Positions 1 through 5,640 of a stretch of 5,847 nucleotides of DNA are shown one piece after another. Each line of letters opens with the position of its first letter. The first letter of the stretch is position 1. A program made the translations under genes and the position numbers. The DNA comes from Cellvibrionaceae bacterium (GTDB lineage Bacteria; Pseudomonadota; Gammaproteobacteria; Pseudomonadales; Cellvibrionaceae), in contig JALUYN010000651.1 of the NCBI GenBank assembly GCA_027012915.1, forward strand, positions 1 through 5,847, in the 5' to 3' direction. The notes beneath the pieces were generated by a model. That model had not been told where the DNA came from. It was given only the letters and a program-made list of their open reading frames with translations, and ran no database searches.

Positions 1-1496
1 ATATAGAGCGCGAAATACTCGGTGAGTGTTTTGTCCTGAGATTGTGAACTCATGGTTTTCTTGACCCACATTTGCTGCGCCGACGTCAGCACCGCCCGGC
101 GTTGATACACGGTTTTACCAAATAGACTGCGTAAAGTGTGCACCTGATTGCCCTCGATACGAGTTTCCAGGCCACGCCCCGCCAGGTACACCCCCAAGCC
201 CGTCAAAGCCAAACCAATCACCGGAAATACGAGCACCATAATCAATGGCACATTGCTGCCTGAACTGTATTGGTACACTAAAAAAGCGGCAACACATAGC
301 ACCGCCACACCGAAGCCGCCAAACGCTTGCCACATGGACTTGTGGCGACCCGGCTCGCTGCTAATGTGCAGTACATTTTGTTCATTGCGCACATCGATCT
401 GCTGCTCAAGACTCGAACGTGAAGCGGCCAGCGCCTCCTCTGAAATTTGTTGCAAGTGTTCCTGGGGAACATTCACAGCAGATGACTTTTCTCGGGACGA
501 CGCTTCTGCGAATAGCTCTTCTGTAAACAGATCTTCTTCGGAGAAATCTCCTGCAGATTTCTCTCCTTCAGACAACTCTCTTTCAGACAGTTCTGCTCCA
601 GACAGCTCTTTTCCAGACAGCTCTTTTCCAGACAACATGGGCACACGCCAATGCCTTTTGAATTCCAACCAAAAGTCCGCCGGTTTGCCGTTGACGGTAC
701 GGCGCATTTTGATTGTGCCCTGACACCTCACCTCCCAGTGAATGCTGCCGCGGTAACCCGCCTCGTCGGTTTCGGGAAGTTTGTCGGGCACATCAAACAG
801 GAATCGCAATTCAGTCTCACCAGTAGGGCCGGTTTCAGTGTAGGGCCGCATTTCTTTTTGAAATAGAACACTGGTTTCTGTACTCGAATTGCTGCCTGAG
901 CCGCTGGTATAGGTATGCAAACAACTGAGCCTCAACATCATCTTGCCCACGTGAACTGCCGACCCCAAGCGAAAACTTCCACCTAGCTGGCCGCCGATAC
1001 GACCTGGCACGGGATCCAACTGCAACAGTGTCGAACCAATGGCCTCGTGACGCCGCCGCTGTCTTTTGCCCGCCCAGAGAAATCCGGCGGCAATCACCAA
1101 AAACAGCAACATGGCCATGGGGCCCGACTTTTTCTCAATAATCCCGCCAATCAGAATGGGGACAGCGGTAGCACTAAGAAACGCAGCGATAATATAGAAC
1201 ACCCGATACAGACGCTTTTCCTCACTGGGAACACCCTCATCGCGAGCTTGGGCAATCAAATCGACCACTGTCTTTCGATTCAATGACCAACGCACCAGAG
1301 CAGCGCCAGGTACCACGAAAAACACGAGGAACAGGCTGCTGGCCATGACATCCATCCAGTCGATTCTGAACCGTGAGAGTTCGTGAGCGACAACCGTGAA
1401 AAAAGCAATTATGCCAACTACGGTGAACAGGCCGCCGAAGACCACACCACTCCACAGGATTTTTCCAGTTCGTCTGGAATCGGATTTTTTGTTCAT
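1..1496 (-). CDS. Multipass membrane protein of unknown function, C-terminus beyond the left edge
   Basis: The frame is open from ATG at 1496 to the left edge: 498 codons without a stop. Apparent membrane segments lie at residues about 13-37, 49-68, 97-120 and 126-143, then 391-409 and 415-438. Basic patches (KRQRRRH at 144-150; R441 and R446) suggest that the large soluble part, 144-390, is cytoplasmic. That part begins with a PGRIGGQLGGSF segment and looks beta-rich up to FKRHWRVP (279-286). An acidic pentad repeat (288-332) and a polar linker follow. After the last membrane pair comes TLRSLFGKTVYQRR, then a Ser/Gln-rich stretch. From memory, this layout resembles a family of uncharacterised proteobacterial membrane proteins; no function can be given. 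The start is chosen because a hydrophobic segment follows soon after. No good Shine-Dalgarno is visible. The frame extends upstream to a stop at 1563-1565, with a possible TTG at 1538. No terminator separates it from the binding-protein gene upstream. Confidence 0.85.
   Translation of the reverse strand, partial: MNKKSDSRRTGKILWSGVVFGGLFTVVGIIAFFTVVAHELSRFRIDWMDVMASSLFLVFFVVPGAALVRWSLNRKTVVDLIAQARDEGVPSEEKRLYRVFYIIAAFLSATAVPILIGGIIEKKSGPMAMLLFLVIAAGFLWAGKRQRRRHEAIGSTLLQLDPVPGRIGGQLGGSFRLGSAVHVGKMMLRLSCLHTYTSGSGSNSSTETSVLFQKEMRPYTETGPTGETELRFLFDVPDKLPETDEAGYRGSIHWEVRCQGTIKMRRTVNGKPADFWLEFKRHWRVPMLSGKELSGKELSGAELSERELSEGEKSAGDFSEEDLFTEELFAEASSREKSSAVNVPQEHLQQISEEALAASRSSLEQQIDVRNEQNVLHISSEPGRHKSMWQAFGGFGVAVLCVAAFLVYQYSSGSNVPLIMVLVFPVIGLALTGLGVYLAGRGLETRIEGNQVHTLRSLFGKTVYQRRAVLTSAQQMWVKKTMSSQSQDKTLTEYFALY
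501..635 (-). repeat. Degenerate 15-bp tandem repeat coding for nine acidic pentads
   Basis: Nine in-frame 15-bp units encode LSGKE, LSGKE, LSGAE, LSERE, LSEGE, KSAGD, FSEED, LFTEE and LFAEA (residues 288-332 of the membrane protein). The first two units differ at one base only (TTG/CTG followed by TCTGGAAAAGAG). Divergence then grows steadily toward the C-terminal side, as expected for a minisatellite expanding at one end. The pattern has Leu/Phe every fifth residue followed mostly by Ser, and resembles pentapeptide-repeat proteins. Glu replaces the usual Asp/Asn before the Leu, and Lys/Arg often stands two residues before it, so a charged flexible linker is equally possible. Confidence 0.85.
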
Positions 1497-1677
1497 AAAG
1501 CCGGGACCAAATAGCCAAAAATTGAGTGACTTATACAACCTTGCAATGAAAAAGGCACCCGTCTATGAGATCAAGTAAAGAAGCTTAATGAAACAGCGCG
1601 GACCACGCAAAACCTGCCAAAGCGACAAAAGAGACCGGAAATAGAAGTAACCAGAAACCAAGAATCAAAAACCAGAG
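1497..1677. other. Intergenic gap with a weak promoter element and a hydrophobic 30-codon stretch
   Basis: This gap separates two minus-strand genes. A TATAAG hexamer at 1530-1535 (minus strand) could be the -10 box for the membrane-protein gene, with a start point near 1523, but no convincing -35 box is placed correctly. Directly after the TAA of the binding-protein gene (1678-1680) the same frame continues open for 30 codons to TAA at 1585-1587. It reads as a strongly hydrophobic segment containing GFWLLLFPVSFVALAGFAW. It has no ATG; a TTG at 1666-1668 is the only early start and has no Shine-Dalgarno. The minus strand is T-rich here, which by itself favours Phe and Leu codons. No intrinsic terminator is seen. 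Confidence 0.3.
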
Positions 1678-2775
1678 TTATTTAAGGTCCATCACGCTGA
1701 AGCGATAGCGCTCGAGCTCTGAATTGTAGTGCTTGGACAGGCGTTTAAAATTCAGCGCTCTCCAATCGGGGCGTTGTAACAGCGGCAAATACTGCTGTAC
1801 GTTCTCACGGGTAAGCGCATCGAATAGACGCCGCTGCTGATAGGCACCACCGTCAAAGACAAAGTCCAAACCGTGATGATAGTCGTGTAAAAGAATCAAG
1901 CTCCAACCCGCGGTCATAAAGTGGCCACCCACGGAAGCATAGAGTTTTTCCTGTTGCAGAGCTTCGATCTCGGTGACATCCCAATTGATACTCGCAACCG
2001 GCAGTGATGAGTTTGCCTCAATAGACTCCATTGCGTTGATTGCTCCAAGTGCCATAGCACCGTTGGCAGCCCAGATGGCATTCACTTGTGGATAGCGACG
2101 CAATAATCCGGCTGTGTGTTTGTGTGGAATATCGTAGCTCCATTCACCGGAAATACTGTACACCAGCCGGGCCCTGGGAAATTGCTTAAGCGCCAGCCGC
2201 AACCCGCGCGCTCTCAATACAGCAGCTGAAGTTACGTTATCGCCCTGAAACGCGAGAATATTCACCGGCCCACTGTCGTTCGCTTGAATCAATAACTCTG
2301 CAAGGCGAAATCCAGCGTACTCGTTATCTGGAAGTAATGCACCCAACCAGTGCTTGTGGTGTTTCCTGGGTTTGGGCTGTTGTTCAAGCGTGCCCTTGCT
2401 GTGATGGTTATAGGCCAGAAAGAATGGAAGCTTGGCGCTGTCCAGTTCCTCAAACAGGGGCGTCAGGGCGAAACGCTCATTAACCAGCAACAGATAATCG
2501 GGTTTTTCCTGACGTTCAATAACCTGTTTAAGCAGACGCTGCATTCTGAAAGAGTCGCGCTGACCATAAAGGATTTCCAGGTTAATGCCCAAGTCCTCGG
2601 CCACCGCATTGGCAAATTCACTGGCCTCCGGCCAGAAGTGGCCGGTGGGGTTATCACTAGAGGCATGCCCGGGGCTGATAAACACCACATGCAGTGTTTT
2701 GTGATCAGCCTGGACCACAAACGGCAGCCACAACAACATGCCAAGCAGTAAAAAGCGCCCGCCTGTTTTGCGCAT
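1678..2775 (-). CDS. Periplasmic substrate-binding protein, type-1 (sugar-binding-like) fold
   Basis: A 365-residue secreted protein. The signal peptide has basic residues (MRKTGGR), a hydrophobic core (9-20) and a likely cleavage site VQA|D at 23/24. The rest fits a two-lobed type-1 periplasmic binding protein: first strand LHVVFISPG (28-36), hinge-region segment LPDNEYAGFRLAELL (148-162), the GDNVTSAAVLRARGLRLAL stretch (178-196), AIWAANGAMALGAINA (233-248, the family's 'aND.mAlGa' block), and NWDVTEIEALQQEKLYASVGG (264-284) leading to a helix with AGWSLILLH. Homologues bind sugars or other small polar ligands for ABC import, chemotaxis or sensor kinases. No permease, ATPase or kinase gene lies next to it, so uptake is not supported; the ligand is unknown. 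No lipobox Cys is seen, so the product should be soluble in the periplasm. ATG at 2775 follows GGTGG with short spacing. It has its own promoter upstream. Confidence 0.93.
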   Translation of the reverse strand: MRKTGGRFLLLGMLLWLPFVVQADHKTLHVVFISPGHASSDNPTGHFWPEASEFANAVAEDLGINLEILYGQRDSFRMQRLLKQVIERQEKPDYLLLVNERFALTPLFEELDSAKLPFFLAYNHHSKGTLEQQPKPRKHHKHWLGALLPDNEYAGFRLAELLIQANDSGPVNILAFQGDNVTSAAVLRARGLRLALKQFPRARLVYSISGEWSYDIPHKHTAGLLRRYPQVNAIWAANGAMALGAINAMESIEANSSLPVASINWDVTEIEALQQEKLYASVGGHFMTAGWSLILLHDYHHGLDFVFDGGAYQQRRLFDALTRENVQQYLPLLQRPDWRALNFKRLSKHYNSELERYRFSVMDLK

Positions 2776-2820
2776 ATGCCACCATACTCTATAGGGATTA
2801 AATGGAATCGATGTGATTTG

Positions 2821-2849
2821 AGTATAATCCCCGGCACTGTATCTGTCAG
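2821..2849 (-). promoter_or_regulatory. Sigma70 promoter for the periplasmic binding-protein gene
   Basis: On the minus strand, CTGACA (2844-2849, 5/6 of consensus) and TATACT (2821-2826, 5/6) are separated by exactly 17 bp. Transcription would begin near 2814, giving a leader of about 40 nt before the ATG at 2775. The promoter lies between the stop of the dehydrogenase gene and the binding-protein gene, so the latter can be expressed on its own even though both genes point the same way. No clear operator palindrome overlaps it. Confidence 0.72.
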
Positions 2850-2887
2850 CACAAAGCCGGCATCGCAGCCCGCAGTTTCAGCCGTGC

Positions 2888-3754
2888 TCAGTAGGTCAGA
2901 AAGTCCTCGCCACCCGGTGACGGCGGCAGATCATCCGGCAAGAACAGATCCGCCAGCAGCGGTTCGCCGGGACAGCAGTGATACTGTTCAAAATCGGTGA
3001 CACCTTCCTCGGCCAGAACAAGATCATCAATACAAAAGTTGCCGGTAAACTCAGACGCCGGACGCTTGAGGATATGATAAGCGGCTTCACCCATAATGCG
3101 TGGTTTACGGGCGTTCTGGTTTTCCGGCTTGCCCTCTTCTACAGCCATGCTGACCGAGGTCGCCACATAACTGCGAGGCCAGATGGCATTAACCGCGATG
3201 CCGAACTGCTTGAACTCTTCGGCCATTCCCAGCACCCACAGACTCATGTTGTATTTGGCTGCGGCATAGGCGGGGAACTGGCTAAACCATTTCGGGTACA
3301 TGGCCAGTGGCGGAGACAAATTCAGTACATGAGGGTTATTCCCCTGTTTCAGATGCGGCAGGCACGCCTTGGTCACCAGGTAGCTGCCGCGTCCGTTGAT
3401 CTGATGCATCAGATCGTACTGCTTCATAGTGATCTGATCGGTGCCGCTGAGATTGATGGCACTGGCATTGTTGATGCAGATATCCAAGCCGCCGAATTCC
3501 TCGACAGCTTTTGCAACGGCCTCATTCACTGATTCTTCAAAACGAATATCACACACCAACGGCAGGGCCTTACCACCGGCTTCTTCAATTTCCTTGGCGG
3601 CGGTAAAGATAGTGCCTGGCAGTTTGGGATGGGGTTCAGCGGTCTTTGCGGCAATGGCCACCATGGCGCCATCTCTAGCACAGGCTTTGGCGATTTCAAG
3701 ACCGATGCCACGGCTGGCGCCGGAAATAAAGATACGTTTACCTTGTAATGACAT
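2888..3754 (-). CDS. Short-chain dehydrogenase/reductase, HSDL2-like (PRK08278-type)
   Basis: A 288-residue cytoplasmic NAD(P)-dependent oxidoreductase with a Rossmann fold. Visible features, numbered from the chosen start: cofactor motif GASRGIG (12-18), AAKTAEPHPKLPGTI (35-49, a hallmark of the HSDL2-like branch), NNAS (95-98), Asn120, and the catalytic set Ser147, Tyr163 and Lys167 (YAAAK). WPR (192-194) and EFTGNF (235-240) are also typical of that branch. Relatives are linked to fatty-acid or acyl-CoA metabolism, but the substrate is not established. From memory, simple members end near the VTDF motif (252-255); this one adds about 30 residues rich in Pro, Asp and Leu with a CysCys pair (260-261). 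The start at 3754 is preferred because AAGGAG sits 8 nt upstream; an upstream in-frame TTG at 3781 lacks a ribosome binding site. It is divergent from an AraC-type regulator, its likely controller. Confidence 0.92.
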   Translation of the reverse strand: MSLQGKRIFISGASRGIGLEIAKACARDGAMVAIAAKTAEPHPKLPGTIFTAAKEIEEAGGKALPLVCDIRFEESVNEAVAKAVEEFGGLDICINNASAINLSGTDQITMKQYDLMHQINGRGSYLVTKACLPHLKQGNNPHVLNLSPPLAMYPKWFSQFPAYAAAKYNMSLWVLGMAEEFKQFGIAVNAIWPRSYVATSVSMAVEEGKPENQNARKPRIMGEAAYHILKRPASEFTGNFCIDDLVLAEEGVTDFEQYHCCPGEPLLADLFLPDDLPPSPGGEDFLTY

Positions 3755-3762
3755 TAGTAATA

Positions 3763-3768
3763 CTCCTT
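3763..3768 (-). promoter_or_regulatory. Ribosome binding site fixing the dehydrogenase start
   Basis: Minus-strand AAGGAG lies 8 nt before the ATG at 3752-3754. It falls inside the reading frame if the upstream TTG at 3781 were used as the start. This supports the shorter protein beginning MSLQGK, which also matches where the first beta strand of the Rossmann fold should begin. Confidence 0.85.
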
Positions 3769-3833
3769 CCACTGTTTTCAATTGCAGTAAGTGCTAACCA
3801 CTCCCGGGTACGTGATATCTGTATTCAGGCAGT

Positions 3834-3854
3834 GTCATTAGCTTCGGGAATGAC
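3834..3854. promoter_or_regulatory. Inverted repeat in the divergent promoter region
   Basis: Arms GTCATT (3834-3839) and AATGAC (3849-3854) are perfectly complementary around a 9-bp centre. The site lies about 80-100 bp upstream of the dehydrogenase ATG, where its promoter should be, so it could be an operator for that gene. A weak ATGACA (-35-like, minus strand) overlaps the left arm, but no well-placed -10 was found. Six-bp arms can arise by chance. Confidence 0.3.
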
Positions 3855-3867
3855 GAAGTGAGCGGGG

Positions 3868-3890
3868 GTGATGCATTTAGAAGTCATCAC
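3868..3890. promoter_or_regulatory. Second inverted repeat in the divergent region
   Basis: Arms GTGATG (3868-3873) and CATCAC (3885-3890) are perfectly complementary with an 11-bp spacer. The arm centres are about 17 bp apart. It lies between the first inverted repeat and the AraC-type direct repeat. A protein-binding role is possible; no known consensus is matched. Confidence 0.3.
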
Positions 3891-3939
3891 ATTCGCGCAC
3901 AGGGCATGGTGTTCACTGTAGCGCCCGACTGGAATCAGT

Positions 3940-3976
3940 GCTTGATGGTTTTGGCCAAATGGCTTGATGAATTCGG
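3940..3976 (+). promoter_or_regulatory. Direct repeat with 22-bp period, candidate AraC-type operator
   Basis: Two copies of GCTTGATG (3940-3947 and 3962-3969) extend to GCTTGATGnnTTnGG, 12 of 15 positions identical. They are spaced 22 bp start to start, about two helical turns, so both face the same side of the DNA. AraC-family activators typically bind as two monomers on such direct repeats. A perfect 10-bp palindrome, TTTGGCCAAA (3950-3959), lies between the cores and overlaps the end of the first copy. The second copy contains TTGATG, which could be a poor -35 box for the downstream regulator gene (weak -10 TTTAGA at 3987-3992, 17-bp spacer). This suggests autoregulation. The other direction, toward the dehydrogenase, is also possible. 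Confidence 0.5.
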
Positions 3977-4037
3977 GACTCGCCCTTTTAGAGCGCATAC
4001 CATAGAGTAACCATTGTCAGCTACCTGGGTATGATTC

Positions 4038-5096
4038 ATGGATTCCTATAACGCCCTGTTTTCCCGATTCGTCGCCGAGGCTATTGTCAGCGGTCTGCGT
4101 CAGGGCATTAATCTGGATTCCCTGCTGCAGCAAACCGGCATCAGCCTCAGCCAATTGCACCAACCGGATTTCCAGCTGCCTATCGAAACCGGCATTTACA
4201 TGGTGTACCGCATCTACAGCATGTCGCCCATACCCGGTGTTGCGTTGCGCATTGGCGCACAAATGCGGCCATCGGATTTCGGCCCATTGGGTCTGGCCAT
4301 GATTTCAGCGCCTTCCGTGGCTTCGGGGCTGGGCAAATTGCACAAGCTCCCCAGCGCCGATCAGTTGCCTTGGAATTTCACTCTGATCGAAGCAGATAAT
4401 CGTTCCAATTTAATTGTTAACACCAACGACGATTTATTGCGGCGAGTCCTGCAAGATAAAAACGCAGGAGACATTGAGCAATCGCTGCCGGAACTGCGTC
4501 GCTACTTTCTTGAAGTGGGGCTCATGATGGCACGCGCCAGCTGGGTGTACGCAGGCAAGCAAGTCATGCCAACCCCCTTGCATGTTAACGTCGATTTTTC
4601 CCAGCAACCTTATCTCTCTGTGTATCAGCGCTACTTCAACTGCCCGTTGTTTTTCGAACAGAGCGAAACCAGTATTGTCTTCCGATCAGCAGACTTGCGG
4701 GTAAAGCCCGTGGGCAGTGATCCCGAGCTGCAACACTACAGCGAACAACAGCTGGGAGTCGTATCGCGGCAATACGATCAGGGTGACACTTCCTGGTCTG
4801 CGAAAACCCAGACGGTGCTGCGCCATGGCGGCATACCGTTTTTGAGCGCCGAGACCGTTGCCCAGCGACTCAATCTCAGTTGTCGCATGCTGCGACGTCA
4901 TCTGGCCGACGAAGGCACATCGTTTCGACAGTTGCTGCAACAGGTTCGCGAAGGACTGGCTCGGCAGTATCTGCAGAGAAACGAGTTGACCATTACTGAA
5001 GTGGCTCAGTTATTGGGCTATTCCGAAACCGCAGCGTTCAGCCGCTCTTTCAAACAGTGGACAGGAATCAGTCCAGCACAGTTTCGCGCCGAATAA
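4038..5096 (+). CDS. AraC-family transcriptional regulator, OruR/ArgR-like
   Basis: A 352-residue cytoplasmic DNA-binding protein of typical length for this subgroup. Residues about 20-205 form the 'arabinose-binding domain of AraC' type of N-terminal sensor (PF12625 style), with the recognisable FGPLGLAMISAPSVASGL segment (81-98) and the later P..v.vdF..qp.y...y.r.F.cpl.F block (180-206). The C-terminus has two helix-turn-helix units: SAETVAQRLNLSCRMLRRHL (270-289) and the strongly conserved ITEVAQLLGYSETAAFSRSF (319-338), followed by WTGISPAQFR. Regulators of this group respond to small molecules (ornithine in OruR) and often sit next to the catabolic genes they control; here the neighbour is the divergent dehydrogenase. 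The effector is unknown. ATG at 4038 has only a weak GGGT upstream; an ATG at 4031 is out of frame. Confidence 0.95.
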   Translation: MDSYNALFSRFVAEAIVSGLRQGINLDSLLQQTGISLSQLHQPDFQLPIETGIYMVYRIYSMSPIPGVALRIGAQMRPSDFGPLGLAMISAPSVASGLGKLHKLPSADQLPWNFTLIEADNRSNLIVNTNDDLLRRVLQDKNAGDIEQSLPELRRYFLEVGLMMARASWVYAGKQVMPTPLHVNVDFSQQPYLSVYQRYFNCPLFFEQSETSIVFRSADLRVKPVGSDPELQHYSEQQLGVVSRQYDQGDTSWSAKTQTVLRHGGIPFLSAETVAQRLNLSCRMLRRHLADEGTSFRQLLQQVREGLARQYLQRNELTITEVAQLLGYSETAAFSRSFKQWTGISPAQFRAE

Positions 5097-5111
5097 TTTT
5101 TGCACAAACCG

Positions 5112-5140
5112 TTTCTATTCAGCTGCAAAGCCCGTATACT
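5112..5140 (+). promoter_or_regulatory. Candidate promoter after the AraC-type gene
   Basis: TATACT at 5135-5140 matches five of six consensus -10 positions. With a 17-bp spacer the -35 would be TTTCTA (5112-5117), only three of six. Transcription would start near 5147. The -10 is good, the -35 poor, so activity may need an activator. The well-defined terminator 215 bp further on makes a short independent transcript plausible. Confidence 0.4.
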
Positions 5141-5194
5141 GCGCTCAGATTTTAGCCGTTTTACGAAACCCTTTTAGACAGAATTTTTGAAGTT

Positions 5195-5290
5195 ATGAAC
5201 TATTTCAACATTCAATCTCAGTATGCCGCTGTCAACGTCATTGTTGGCTGGCAGAATTCTGTGTGTCTGAAACAGAGTATTCGAATCTAA
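5195..5290 (+). CDS. Possible 31-residue small protein
   Basis: ATG at 5195-5197 opens 31 codons ending in TAA at 5288-5290. The peptide begins MNYFN, has a central AAVNVIVGWQN and ends VCLKQSIRI; it has one Cys and one Trp and no clear membrane segment or signal peptide. The ribosome binding site is weak (GAAG, too close to the ATG). Support comes from its position between a -10 box and a strong terminator, and from a residue pattern shared with the ORF at the right edge (MxxFN, AVN, WQN, VC[LI]K, SI). It could be a real small protein, a decayed relative of the right-edge gene, or a chance ORF in a structured RNA. It shows no run of one amino acid's codons, so a classic attenuation leader peptide is not indicated. 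Confidence 0.3.
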   Translation: MNYFNIQSQYAAVNVIVGWQNSVCLKQSIRI

Positions 5291-5355
5291 AACGCGCTCC
5301 TTCTGGAGGGCGTCGCCTTCCAGGAAAACAATCGATCTCACCGCAGATCCATTTG

Positions 5356-5387
5356 AAACCCGGAAGGCAAAACCTCCGGGTTTTTTT
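5356..5387 (+). terminator. Strong intrinsic terminator
   Basis: AAACCCGGA (5356-5364) pairs perfectly with TCCGGGTTT (5375-5383), with an inner GG/CC and a CAAAA loop, followed by an uninterrupted run of seven T (5381-5387). The T-tract is on the plus strand only, so it ends plus-strand transcription, either of the AraC-type gene (260 nt upstream) or of a short transcript starting near 5147. Confidence 0.92.
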
Positions 5388-5485
5388 ATGCGTGAAATTT
5401 GGAAAGAAGATAGAGCACTTCGCCAAAACAAAATGGATAAGCCTATGAAGAATATTATGGAATAAGAATATTGCCGAGCTATAAC

Positions 5486-5518
5486 AACCAATTTGGTTCT
5501 TGTGATTTCACAAAAACC
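5486..5518. promoter_or_regulatory. Two overlapping palindromes, candidate operator
   Basis: AACCAA (5486-5491) and TTGGTT (5493-5498) form a perfect 13-bp palindrome with one central base. The terminal GGTT (5495-5498) is also the left end of a 24-bp palindrome, 5495-5518, whose arms GGTTCTTGTGA and TCACAAAAACC match at 10 of 11 pairs around TT. The middle GGTT can therefore pair with the AACC on either side. As DNA it looks like adjacent repressor or activator sites 120-180 bp upstream of the next promoter. As RNA it would offer two exclusive hairpins. No terminator T-tract follows directly. Confidence 0.5.
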
Positions 5519-5553
5519 GACGCTACTTTTTTGCTTTAATTTTGCTAATTTTC

Positions 5554-5570
5554 AGCGAAAGGTTTTCGCT
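5554..5570. repeat. Short perfect inverted repeat
   Basis: AGCGAAA (5554-5560) and TTTCGCT (5564-5570) are perfectly complementary around GGT. Neither strand has a T-run right after it, so it is not a standard terminator. It may be a protein-binding site or a small hairpin upstream of the promoter at 5641. Confidence 0.45.
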
Positions 5571-5640
5571 CGCCCTGCACCTGCCCCTGTACATTGCTGC
5601 ACAATAAATTTTGATCCAAATAACACCATAAAACGTAGTG

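Larger units (their letters stand above)
5147..5387 (+). ncRNA. Candidate structured small transcript (about 240 nt)
   Basis: Between a probable promoter and an intrinsic terminator, four stem-loops follow each other. First, 5225-5252: GTCAAC/GTTGGC with a 6-nt loop and outer GCC/GGC. Second, 5254-5282: UCUGU/ACAGA core with extra outer pairs. Third, 5303-5323: CTGGAGGG/CCTTCCAG with a 5-nt loop and one G-U pair. Fourth, the terminator. An alternative pairing, CGCTCC (5295-5300) with GGA...GCG (5305-5312), would exclude the third hairpin. The series suggests a structured RNA or a leader. It does not match what I remember of 6S, 4.5S, tmRNA or Rsm-type RNAs. A 31-codon ORF covers the first two stems, so it could instead be a small mRNA, or simply the 3' untranslated region of the AraC-type gene. 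Confidence 0.35.

Noticed and set aside
148..723. 191-codon plus-strand ORF, Ser/Pro/Asp-rich
   Set aside because: It is antisense to the membrane-protein gene. Its repetitive Ser-Asp content is only the complement of the 15-bp repeat, and the minus-strand frame is open for 498 codons with clear membrane segments.
2350..2751. 133-codon plus-strand ORF
   Set aside because: It is antisense to the periplasmic binding-protein gene, which has a signal peptide, conserved blocks and a promoter.
2823..2828. Perfect TATAAT on the plus strand
   Set aside because: No -35 box lies 16-18 bp upstream and no plus-strand gene follows. It overlaps the better-supported minus-strand -10 box.
2978..3532. 184-codon plus-strand ORF
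   Set aside because: It is a shadow of the dehydrogenase gene, whose minus-strand product has complete cofactor and catalytic motifs.
3755..3781. Nine-residue longer start (TTG at 3781) for the dehydrogenase
   Set aside because: The AAGGAG ribosome binding site lies inside this extension, 8 nt before the ATG at 3754, and the extra residues are not expected before the first Rossmann strand.
5147..5387. Known housekeeping RNA (6S, 4.5S, tmRNA) or Rsm/Csr-type RNA
   Set aside because: There is no long end-to-end duplex as in 6S, no GGTCAGGTCCGGAAGGAAGC-type SRP loop, no tRNA-like ends, and the GGA triplets are not displayed in hairpin loops.
5388..5465. 25-codon ORF starting at the end of the terminator
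   Set aside because: Only the terminator's T-run precedes the ATG, so there is no ribosome binding site; any transcript from upstream would end before it. No family pattern is seen.
5174..5491. 105-codon minus-strand ORF with a hydrophobic N-terminal part
   Set aside because: It needs a TTG start without a ribosome binding site and runs antisense through the intrinsic terminator and hairpins. It has no recognisable domain.
5500..5513. CRP/FNR-like site TTGTGATTTCACAA
   Set aside because: The half-sites are 2 bp apart. CRP needs TGTGA and TCACA spaced by 6, and FNR needs TTGAT/ATCAA. It is kept only as part of the larger palindrome.
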